Origin: Coniochaeta sp. PMI_546
Lineage: Eukaryota; Ascomycota; Sordariomycetes; Coniochaetales; Coniochaetaceae
Reading direction: 5' to 3'
NCBI GenBank assembly: GCA_021432605.1
Contig: MU271147.1
Location: forward strand, 310,001 to 374,000
Length of the DNA stretch: 64,000 nucleotides
Shown: piece by piece, positions 23,410 to 32,418 of the stretch
Numbering within the stretch: the stretch's first letter is position 1
Layout of the letters: each line of letters opens with the position of its first letter
Notes under the pieces: model-generated
Seen by the model: only the letters and a program-made list of their open reading frames with translations
Database searches by the model: none
Told to the model about the DNA's origin: nothing
Made by a program: the position numbers and the translations under genes

Positions 23410-24865
23410 TCAAGCTCCAGCTCCGGAAACCAAGCCCTCAACCCAGTCATTCACAAGCTCGCCGTCTCCGAACCACAGCTCAGCCGCCTCCCGCGCGAAG
23501 ATCTCGTCGTCAATGCACAAGTCCCACTGTGGATGCTCGCGGTTGTCCTGGTCGGGATCCGCGAGGAAGAAGTCGTCGAAGTACATGTCCAAGGGACCGC
23601 CCTCGACCTGGTAATGGTCAGGGTTAGCCTCCTCATCTTTCCCCTTGAACTCGTCCTTCTTGGTGATGACGAGCTTCCGCACCCGGGTGGGGCCGTCCTT
23701 GTCGGTGTAGTAGCCCGCCTGCTCGTTGCGCCAGACCTCGACGGTGATGGTCTGGTCGGTAGGGTTGATGTTGACGAGGATGACGGCCTTGACCTCGCCG
23801 GACATCAGCTGCAGCCACCAGCAGGCCTTGTAGCGGAGGGTGTCAAAGTCCGCACCGAAGAACGACTCGACGACGACGGAGGGCGTGTCGAACTTGTACG
23901 GACGCACGCGGAAGGGACGGAAGGCCGCGTCGCACTCGTTGAAGCTGCCGAAGCCGTCGACGATGCCCGGGTTCGTGGCGGCGATGAGCTCGAGGGCAGG
24001 GTGCGGAGCGTCGAAGTCGACGCCCTCGACGGCGCTCTCTCTGGCCTTGGCGATGTAGCGCGTGTTGCCGCACAGCTTGAGCTCGGTACCCAGGCCCATG
24101 GCGTAGGCCCAGCCGACGACCGGCTTGACGATGAAGTCCAGATAGCCGGCGGAGGAGTGGCAGTCGACCGGGATTTTGACGATGAGCAGGTTCGAGGGCA
24201 CGAAGTGCGTAAAGCGGGCGGCCTTGGGGATGGTGCCGTTCCTGCGCGCCGGATCGATAGAGCTTTGAATGATGGTGCGGGTTACCTTGCTGAAGATCAG
24301 GTAGCGGTCCTCGCAGATGGAGCCGTCCGGGCCGTCGGCTATGGCTTCGTAGACGAGGTTGAGAAACTGGTCCCAGGACTGGTAAGGGATCGCGTCTTGC
24401 TCGAGATTCAGCATGGCCTCGGGTGTGCGTTCTGAGAGGTTGTCAGTTATGGATTCTGCGTGATGTATAAAGAGTAGACGACACACCGAGCTCAAAGCTG
24501 CGCCACTCAAAGATGTGTTCCGACAAGTACAGCTTGGGCAACTCCTTTGAAACAAATCCGGGGGCTTTGGAACCCTTGTCTCCTTCCTTAGCTGCGCCAG
24601 ACGCTGCCGAACTAGCACGGAGTGCAAAGCGGCGGAGATCATCACTAGGTGCAGGCTCGGCGTTGGCCTTAAGCTTAAGCTTAGCGACACGGCGGTGCTT
24701 CGGCTCGGGCGCCTCGGTGGCCTCGGCGGTATCGATAGTCTTAATAACCTCGGCGGTATCTATAGTCTTGGTAACCTCGGCGGCATCAGTAGTCTCGGCA
24801 GCCTCGGCGGCGGCGGCCATCATGCTTTTGTCCTCTTGTTCGGCGTCGAATGTCATGGCTTTCAT
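23410..24865 (-). CDS. Uncharacterised fungal protein, possibly nuclease-fold
   Basis: Two exons (24865-24487 and 24431-23410) joined by a 55-nt GT-AG intron at phase 1, about 466 residues. The start ATG at 24865 is preceded in frame only by a GTG; a second ATG lies four codons further in. The N-terminal third is low complexity with a 9-residue repeat (IDTAEV-IKT type) and a Lys/Arg patch. The rest is globular. The segment TPSVVVESFFG followed by YKACWWLQLMSG and EVKAVILVNI resembles the strand-helix-strand core around the acidic residue of PD-(D/E)XK nuclease-like proteins. This is a weak pattern-level impression and no catalytic assignment is made. No signal peptide or membrane span is seen. 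Confidence 0.75.
24721..24801. repeat. 27-bp coding minisatellite, three copies
   Basis: Units at 24721-24747, 24748-24774 and 24775-24801 share the core CCTCGGCGGYATC and encode the 9-residue repeat in the N-terminus of the minus-strand gene. Confidence 0.85.
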
Positions 24866-25482
24866 CCTCCCACTCACGTTAGTTACTGGGGACTGGATCT
24901 CCTGCTACAAGGCAGGCTTTGATTGATTCATGTTTGATAGTTGTTAGGGATACGGACCGTGAAACTACCTTGTGTGAATGTACGAAGTCGTTCCCCAAAA
25001 GAGAGGCTTTCAAATGGCGCAGACTGTAAAGCTTGGATATTGAACTCCGGGGTGTTGTACGGTGAGGGCCGGGTGAAGTGTGTGATCTCGATTTCACTGC
25101 AGCTCGCGGAGTAATAAGGCGGCGGCCCAGTTAGTTGTAATACCAGTGCACGGTGCGGTGAAGTAGAATCGTCACGTCTGTGTGAGTGAGTGTTCGACAA
25201 TTTGCCAAATTTCACTTCACTAATCTTATACCTTATCTATGCCCTTTATCATGTCGAATCGGTAGGATATATGGCTACGATAAACAGCTTATTGGTCTAA
25301 GCCTACATTATCTAACTCTCTTCCAGACAGGAGAGAGTTCATTGGATATGATATTGAACCTATACTGGGTAATCATACTCCCCTGACCTTGTGAGGTGAC
25401 CCGGGGGACCATGAACGAATACTCTAGGGCTCGCCTTGATCGTATCCCTCTACATTGTAGTAAAGATGACACTTTTCTCTCA
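24866..25482. other. Promoter region between two minus-strand genes
   Basis: Contains the upstream region of the gene starting at 24865 and the 3' flank of the methyltransferase gene. No further feature recognised. Confidence 0.45.
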
Positions 25483-26397
25483 CTAGAGTACCAGCGTTGC
25501 AACCCAAACATCCATGGTTCTCACCTTCCCAACACCGCCGATCCCCTCGACCGCAGAAACAACGGCATCCCTGGCCGACCTCAGCATGTTCTTGACCCTC
25601 ACATTCTCCACCCCCTCCTCAACTTGTACCAGGAACTCTGGATCAAGAACACTTCCGACCTCCCAAAGTCCGTCCGACAGCTCCCGCTCCGGCACCACCT
25701 TGCCTTGCCCTACGACCGTCCACCCTTCCTGCTCAGCCAGTTCCCTCACCGCCGCCGGGCTCAGCGGCGTCTGTATATTCTCCTTGCTATCCTTCCGATG
25801 AGCCTCCAACGCCGCCCGCGCAAGCGTGGCAAGCACATGCGGCACGCCTTCCGTCTCGGATGCGTGAAACGCGTACTCGGCTACCACGACACGCGCGACA
25901 CGACCTTTCAGCGCCGCGAGGACGGCGCCGAGCTGGTCCGCGGATCGGAAGTACCAGATGCAGTGAGCTAGGACGGCCACATCCCAGTTCTGCGAGGGAG
26001 AGGCCTCGGCAAGAAACCCGACAGGGTCAGCCTGGTGCCAGGTGATCCTCTCACCCACCGGGCCCCGGCTGAGGTGGCCCTGCGCCTGGCCCAGTGTGAA
26101 AGGAGCGCCGTAATCGAGGCTTGCAGGGTCCAGGGCGTCGACGTGTCCTGCCGGGCCGACGGCTTCGGCAAGGACGCCAGTGCATGTTCCTTGCCCGCAA
26201 CCTATCTCGAGGACGCGGCTTCCGGGAGAGATGCCTCCCCAGGCATTTAGGAGACGGATGCGGTGGCGCGCTTGGCTGAGTTCGATGGCTAGACTGCTAG
26301 GGTTGGGACCGTTGGGCGGCGGTATGGCGTATGAGGCGACCTTGGGTGCTATAGAAAGGGGGAGCGTGAGTGACGATGAATTGTTGGCTGCGGACAT
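25483..26397 (-). CDS. SAM-dependent class I methyltransferase
   Basis: Intronless, 304 residues, from the ATG at 26397 (context AAAATGTCC) to TAG at 25483. Motif I is VLEIGCGQGTCTGVLAE, followed by the acidic ribose-binding residue in DALDPASLDYG, and a motif IV-like WDVAVLAHCIWYF. The C-terminal part (helix-rich, with LSPAAVRELAEQEGW) resembles the small-molecule methyltransferases common in fungal accessory regions. The substrate is unknown. The frame stays open 165 nt upstream of the chosen ATG but without an ATG-led coding look, so the start at 26397 is preferred. No biosynthetic core enzyme (PKS, NRPS, terpene synthase) lies in the window, so membership in a secondary-metabolite cluster is not supported. 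Confidence 0.9.
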   Translation of the reverse strand: MSAANNSSSLTLPLSIAPKVASYAIPPPNGPNPSSLAIELSQARHRIRLLNAWGGISPGSRVLEIGCGQGTCTGVLAEAVGPAGHVDALDPASLDYGAPFTLGQAQGHLSRGPVGERITWHQADPVGFLAEASPSQNWDVAVLAHCIWYFRSADQLGAVLAALKGRVARVVVAEYAFHASETEGVPHVLATLARAALEAHRKDSKENIQTPLSPAAVRELAEQEGWTVVGQGKVVPERELSDGLWEVGSVLDPEFLVQVEEGVENVRVKNMLRSARDAVVSAVEGIGGVGKVRTMDVWVATLVL

Positions 26398-27536
26398 TTT
26401 GAAGGAATAATGTGCGAAGTTGAAGGATGTGATGTCACTGAAGCCTGGAGATGAGCTCTTGGTTGGTTCGATATGAGCATTAATACAACAATCGTTCTGG
26501 ATGAGAGGGATCGCTTGGATGGTGCCTTTTAAGTTAAGCACTCGAGTATGCAGCCTTTGCAAGCGTTCTTCATATATGTGTAGTTCATATGAGAGTTGTA
26601 GTAAGTGATGCCCATTTTTAGAAAACTTTTACGCGGATGATTATATTGAACAAACATAAAATCAAGTCCAAGTCATCTTGCAGTGAGTGTGGCAGAGCGT
26701 TGGATCCTGTGAGTCACCACATAAGAGTCAAAAAAATGCCATGCCCTATAAGGCAGGTCCCAACCAAGGAGTCCCAGCTTGCCCATGAGATATATGCGCT
26801 GATTACGAGGGGTAAATTGCTGGTGTGCCATTCAGCGGGGCAAGAATGTGACTGCAGCCAAAGAATGGTAATATCACTCTTCACTCCGTTGTCTTCCTAA
26901 GATAAATATCAATCTCCCTTGCACAAGAGCTGAAACAGTTTATTGGTCCTCGAGCACGGAAAAGAGGCTAGGATCGGACTGGATCAAAGCAGTAGACTGC
27001 CGACCGCGCGCAGCCACATGTGTTGCTGGTGGAAGGCCGTCTGCGTCATAGGGCCCGCCAAGCTGCACTGTCTTGGTAAATGTCCTGTACCTAGGTCTAG
27101 AGGTAGTCATGTTTGTTAGAGGAGGTAGGGGAGCCGGCAGAAGAAAAGCATGAGGCGAGACTACGGCATAAATAAAGTAGCCACCACCTAATCGTATAGC
27201 ACTTTGTGGGGTCGCATAGCGCGCTGACTTCACCTGTCCTACAGATACCTAGGAAGACCGTGAGTGCAAGACTGTCTTAGGTAAGTGTACCGGTACCTAC
27301 AGGGCTCAGAACTCCAAAAATGACTCCTCGATGTCCATTTCTGGCTCTTCCCAAGATGCCATCTGGTTCTTTGAGATGTATATAAGCTGTTTGCTATCGA
27401 CGCAGAAAATCTTTAATTAGGTACATTTCCTCTCATCTATGTTCTTCCTCCCAGCGTCACTATTACCATTTAGTGGATTAATTATTCCACATCACAACAC
27501 AACCATTCTTCAAGACTTCACATAAACTTTTCCAAC
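26398..27536. other. Gene-poor spacer with AGGTACC-type motifs
   Basis: No gene is supported. Palindromic TACCTAGG-type motifs lie at about 27087-27097, 27246-27252 and 27287-27299. A TATA-like TATATAA at 27379-27385 precedes the small candidate gene at 27537. Confidence 0.4.
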
Positions 27537-27656
27537 ATGAACGTCAACCTTAACCCCCGACCAGCCAGACAAAGCATTCCGGTCGTCCCTCTTTCCACAT
27601 CGGCGGAATCAAGCTTCCGTTGCAACACAGGCGTAGAATCTCTTACACAGCGGTAG
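27537..27656 (+). CDS. Candidate very small gene or first exon
   Basis: ATG at 27537 opens a 39-residue frame ending at TAG 27654-27656. It is preceded by TATATAA (27379-27385) and a long A/C/T-rich leader typical of fungal 5' UTRs. A GTAGGT donor at 27653 overlaps the stop, so this may be the first exon of a spliced gene; I could not find a convincing second exon. The peptide starts MNVNLNPRPARQSIPVV and has no recognisable domain. Confidence 0.25.
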   Translation: MNVNLNPRPARQSIPVVPLSTSAESSFRCNTGVESLTQR

Positions 27657-28258
27657 GTCATTTATAATATGCACAAGGAGCGGACCTGAGATGGATGCTG
27701 ACCTTTTTCATGGCGCGACAAAAGTGTCCCTGTGACATCTCAAATGCACGATACTATCGTAAACGGGATGTAGGAATCAATCCCTTCCAGGAGGGTGCCA
27801 TTTCTGTGTCGGAGGAGCTCGTTATCGGTATTTCAACGTACCGTTCATCATGGCAGACGGATGATACCTGCGTAGGTGTCAAGAGAAGCCGCAGCAAAGT
27901 TGCAGACCAAATATTGATGCGAATTCCCGACTACAAGCTGCCTACCGCCGGTAACCCCATGCCACGCCATCCCTTGGTCCTTGTTCTGGGCCCTTTTGCA
28001 CATTTTCAACTGCCATTGAATTCTCGTCATTTCCCGGATCAGTGGCCAGCGGTAAAAACCCCAAGCGTATCCGCGACCCGAGGCCGCCTCCCGGGATTCT
28101 GTTCTTCGTGATTCCCGATGACACTCCAACGACAGCGTAAGGCAGCCAGTCTGGGTGAGGGAACAGTCGTCCGCGTATCATTGACAATATAGCTCTAAAT
28201 CCGCTCCTGCTTGTCCATACAAAGTTTTAATCCCTATACAGTCCAAGTAGCTTTCACA
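27657..28258. other. Spacer with no supported gene
   Basis: Only short overlapping frames on both strands (for example 27695-28111 plus). No domain, splice or promoter support. Confidence 0.4.
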
Positions 28259-29504
28259 CTAATGAGAAAAGCCGAAACTCTCCAGGATCTGATCCAATAC
28301 ATGACCATAGAAACCGACCCTTCCGTCCTCATATAGCCATATCGCTTGGCCCAAATCCTGGACTTGCGCGTTCTCAAGCGTCGCCGACAGACAATTGTCG
28401 AGTCCCCGTACTCTCTCGGCCTCTCTGACAAGCTCAACGTACTCTCTACGCTCCGTAAGTCGCCGACGTGTCGCCTCGTCCTCATTGTAGAGCGGCCCGT
28501 CCATAGCCCGTGGCACAATGGCCAAGTCTTTCGGGAATTTCACGATCTCCCATGGAACAACAAGCGCATGTTCCCAGTCTATGACTGAGAGTATATTGTA
28601 CTGAGAATCGATAATCACGTTGCTCTTGTAGAGATCGGTATGGGAGAGCGGAAATGGACCTTCGCCGAAGTGGAAAAGTTGTGCAAATTCTTTGAATCTA
28701 GATAGGAACTCTCTGATGGACCTCATGACCTCGTCGACCAACTCCGGCGGCGTTCTTGTCCGTATGACCTCGTCAGAGCATGGAAATCTGGTCTTAGCGA
28801 CCCAGGCCTCGAAGAAATGTGCTGCCGAGTCGAAGGGGCCACCGATGCCAGGCAGCGGTCCGACAGAATAGGTTCCATCGTGGCACTTGACAATGCTTCC
28901 GATCTTGGGGAAGCGGATGGCCGTCATTTGAGCCTAAGTAAGTTTAGAATGAGAATGATATACATTCACGGGAATGGTAGTTTATACATGCCTGGATATC
29001 TGCCATAGTAGCATGGTATTTGGGTTTGAAATGCCATGGAGTCTCGCCATGGTGTACACAAAAGCCACCAAAAGAGTCCATGGCTGAGCTTCCCGGTATG
29101 AATTCCATGATCATGAACAGAACCCCTACCGGATTGCTGTAGTTAGCGTCGTAAGCATATACTTCGGGCACGGGGATCCTGGATCGCTCCCGGACCACAG
29201 CCATAGTGTGCACCTCTCGAAGCAGGCGTTCAGCTGACATGACGGTCGGCTTGCGCAGCTGTAACCGTGCTACCCAGCGAGTGCCGTCTTGGAAGTCGAG
29301 GCGCCGGACGAGGTTTAGACCACCCATATTGTACTCAGCTGAGAGCTGGCAGGTCATCGGGCCGTTGTAACCATCATGCCGACGTTTGGTGTTGACCGCG
29401 AATTGCACGAGAGCCTCCCAGTTAACGGGCCCAAGCGATTCTACGCGGTTGATATCTGTGGTTGCCCAGTTCAACACAACGACCTCGTCGCAAGAAGTAG
29501 GCAT
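28259..29504 (-). CDS. APH-family phosphotransferase with a GC-AG intron
   Basis: Exons 29504-28992 and 28933-28259, about 395 residues. Motifs: IPVPEVYAYDANYSNPVG with GVLFMIMEFIPG (hinge), catalytic loop PLSHTDLYKSNVIID (HTD in place of HGD), and metal site ILSVIDWEHALVVPWE. The family consensus (ADIQ-x-QM-x-x-IRFPKIGS) is restored only if intron 28934-28991 (58 nt) begins with GC (CAG|GCATGT) and ends TTACTTAG, with a TCTAAAC branch site. The nearby GT donor (CAGGCAT|GTATAA) would shift the frame. The start is uncertain. ATG 29504 is the first in-frame ATG, but the frame reads family-like residues (FIYLGAPPREID) upstream to about 29660, possibly after another intron with acceptor AAAGCAG. 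Substrate unknown. Confidence 0.85.
28934..28991 (-). other. Probable GC-AG intron
   Basis: 58-nt intron with exon end CAG, donor GCATGT and acceptor ACTTAG on the minus strand. It is the only splice choice that keeps the reading frame and the conserved sequence across the junction. Confidence 0.7.
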
Positions 29505-29669
29505 GTTGAAGCTTCCACACTGTACGATCTTTGAAAATTTTTGCCTCAGGTAAGAGGTTGTGGCATGAAATGAATCAAATGATGCGTCGATTTCACGGGG
29601 AGGCGCACCCAAATAGATGAATGCAGGACCGGAACGGAATTGTTGAATCCCGGGAATGTTTCCAGCGCC

Positions 29670-30943
29670 ACCACCTGCTTTGGGTTATCCTCGCAGCAGC
29701 CACGCCCTCCTCACGGCCCCAACCCAACAAACAGAGAGTGGTTGGGAAGGGAGGCGCCAAGGCCTGTATGCCTCCAAGGCTGCCAGTTACAAGCTGCCAG
29801 TTACCGTCATCCCTTTCCAGCCATATACCCTTCCCGGCCAAGCGCCCGTTCAATGACGATTGATCAGAAAGTGGTTCTTCGGGTCCTTGGTATATGCACG
29901 ACATCGGGACTAACTTTTCAGGGTTACAAGTGGGGTGGCCGGGATGGGTATATCGCCAGGAAGGGTACGGATGAGGGTGCAAGCTTCTCATCGTGCAAGT
30001 GCCACCCCACTTCACTGAAGTCGCTATTACATTCGAGTTTGGGCACTGGGTATAGAGACCCCTACATTGTTCACCATCTGCTGGCCGACACCTACTATGT
30101 AAATCTACGCTGAGAACAGTTAGCTTGAGTCACCGGAACCCCAGTTACAACGACAGCAGGTGAGGACCTGGAGCTGCCCGATAAGGAAAGTGGGCTTTCA
30201 TTACATCTCTTCTGATTGGATGGAGACTCAAACCCAACTCTTTTTGACGTCATCTACACGTACAGTACAACCCCCATTCAGATCGACTTTACCTTACCTT
30301 ACTCTCCAACCAAAAGTCTCGCATCACGCCTTGATAATCCTGTGTTCAGTTGGTCTCGATGCCTTGCAAAGATGGTGCATTCTCCAACCTGGAGGTTCTG
30401 GTCTCCTTTGCCTACCTACCTTAGGTAGCGGCAAGAATATATATATCATGTGGGAGATACTTAGACTATAGCTTTGGTCGGAATTTCTTCCCTATCCATC
30501 ATGCTTCCTTGTACTAAGGTGTCTGGTGTGTCTGGTTGTCCTTTCAAAGGTTTGGGCAACCTTGTCTAGTCTAAATTGTTGACTGCGATGGTGATGTTAT
30601 GGTCCTACCGCTGATAGACCCACCACAATTGGAGTACCTTACTACCTTACTAAGGTACCGATCACTGTCCCAAGGTCTTAACCCCAGCTGACTTTCATGG
30701 TGACTTCGCTCCTGCCTTCTTCCACCGGTCTCGACGCCATGCTTCTCAAAAGTCTGGACTGTCACTTACATTTCCATCTTCTTCATCGCATGTATTCCTA
30801 TTCCCTCATCGTCCCACCTAAGTATTCCAACACCCTACGGCCTTAGCCTCACTCTTTTGTATCAGCGACGACACGTATAGACGCACCAAATAACCTACTG
30901 ACCTTCAGTTCAATATCTCTTTGTCGCACCCTCCGCCTCAAAC
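29670..30943. other. Divergent intergenic region with AGGTACC/ACCTTAC motifs
   Basis: Promoter region shared by the minus-strand APH gene and the plus-strand membrane-protein gene. ACCTTACCTTAC (about 30291-30302), CTACCTACCTTAGGTAG (30411-30427) and TACCTTACTACCTTACTAAGGTACC (about 30635-30659) form a cluster of related direct and inverted motifs. No gene recognised. Confidence 0.5.
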
Positions 30944-32116
30944 ATGGACTTACCACGCCTCACCCTCCCCCAAGCCTCAGCCGTAACGGCAGTGTCCCTG
31001 CTAAACACCCTCCTCGCCCTCACCTCCTCCCTCGAACGCACTTTCGTCGCCAAAAGACAACACAACGATAGCGCCTTTACATCAATTAGCAGTTTGATGT
31101 GGCAGCATCCGCGAACTTTCTGCTGTCTCTGGCTTGCGCGAGGCGGACTGGGCATCGTTGCCTGTCTTCTCACTCTATCGGCAATGTGGGTGGAGCTTGC
31201 CCTCGAGCAGGAAAATGGCAGACCCGGATTTGCTGCTATCTGGGCAGCCGGTGCGCTAGTTGCCTGCATTACTGGCAGTATTGTCGCTGAGGTTGGTTTA
31301 CATCAGTCATTCACGAGATCGTTGTCCCTAGCTGACTTCGCGACTGAAGAGGCTGTTGTACCTCGGCTTCACAGACTCTCTCAACTTTGAGCAGATTGCC
31401 TGCACTGTCATGTCTCTTACCGGAGTCGCCCTCGTGATTGTCGGAGAGCTCGTCACCGGGGTCCCCGTCCGAATCGCATAGTCTGTGTCGGGCTGTGCAC
31501 TTCACCGGTTCTCGATGATGGCGTGGTGGTATGCTGTCACGCACAAGGCCTTTGTGACCCGACAATTCAGAGAACGCGCTCGACTGATACTCGTTGGCCA
31601 TGGAGTAGCCTTCGCCTGTCTTTTTCTCACATTTTTGCCCGTACTACAGAGTGGTCTGAACCGGCTTTTTGTAAGTGAATCCAACCCCCCTTATCCAAAC
31701 ACTCGCACCCCGTTGACGATGAAAGCTGACAAATAAAGTGGCTTTTCTCGTGGTTCTTTGCCGTGGAGCTAGTCACAACTGCTCAAGCAGTGAGAATGAC
31801 TTATTCCAACTGGCTTGCCGAGAAGGCATGGCGTTCCATGCCCCCACCGTCACCACCTTCCATCGACTTGCCGCTGCACCCTCGTCCTGTGAAGGTTGAT
31901 CGGATGCCTCTGACTGAGGTAGCGCGTACAAAGCACCGCAACCGAGGCAACATGGATCCGTTCGAGAATCAATCCGATGAAGAGCGCTTGACTCTCGCCA
32001 CTCAGGACCGTACCGGTATTGCCGTCTGTTCGCCCGCACCCCGCCGTCCATCCACCATCAGAGCGATAGACCGCGGAGGCATTGCTCAAAGAAGCTCTCG
32101 TGGTTCGCAGGCATGA
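30944..32116 (+). CDS. Six-helix integral membrane protein with an in-frame TAG
   Basis: Three exons: 30944-31291, 31350-31670, 31739-32116 (donors GTTGGT and GTAAGT; both introns phase 0), 347 sense codons. Hydrophobic segments lie near residues 10-30, 62-82, 92-115, 128-150, 185-205 and at the start of exon 3. The C-terminus is a polar cytosolic-looking tail. Exon 2 has TAG at 31479-31481, yet the same frame continues as good membrane-protein sequence (ALHRFSMMAWWYAV, then LILVGHGVAFACLFLTFLP) to the next canonical donor. Explanations: nonsense decay (CAG to TAG), stop recoding by A-to-I editing (TAG to TGG), or an unusually short in-frame intron ending at GCATAG (30-48 nt). I recognise it only as a fungal polytopic protein. 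It is convergent with the ABC transporter. Confidence 0.7.
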
Positions 32117-32418
32117 TGTATCACTCGATGAGTATTCATGACATTGTTACGTTCTGTACTGCAACCAGTCCTGTGACGACTGGCGCTCCGGATGGGGATG
32201 AAGGCCTAGCGCGAGAGCTCAGCTACGCGGGTAACAGGCTGCTCCACAATATGTGTACGTTCGGCATAGGAGAACGTCATGGTGTGCATCAAGAATGTGA
32301 AAACTGTTGTAAAGACGTGTCTCTTATCGATGTGTAGCGTCGATGTATTGCGTTCTAGAGTCATGCTTATCCTGAGCCCTTGGGACCTTATCACGGTCAT
32401 TTAAACCCTCCAGACAAA
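32117..32418. other. Convergent 3' spacer
   Basis: Shared 3' region of the membrane-protein gene and the ABC transporter. No feature recognised. Confidence 0.45.
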
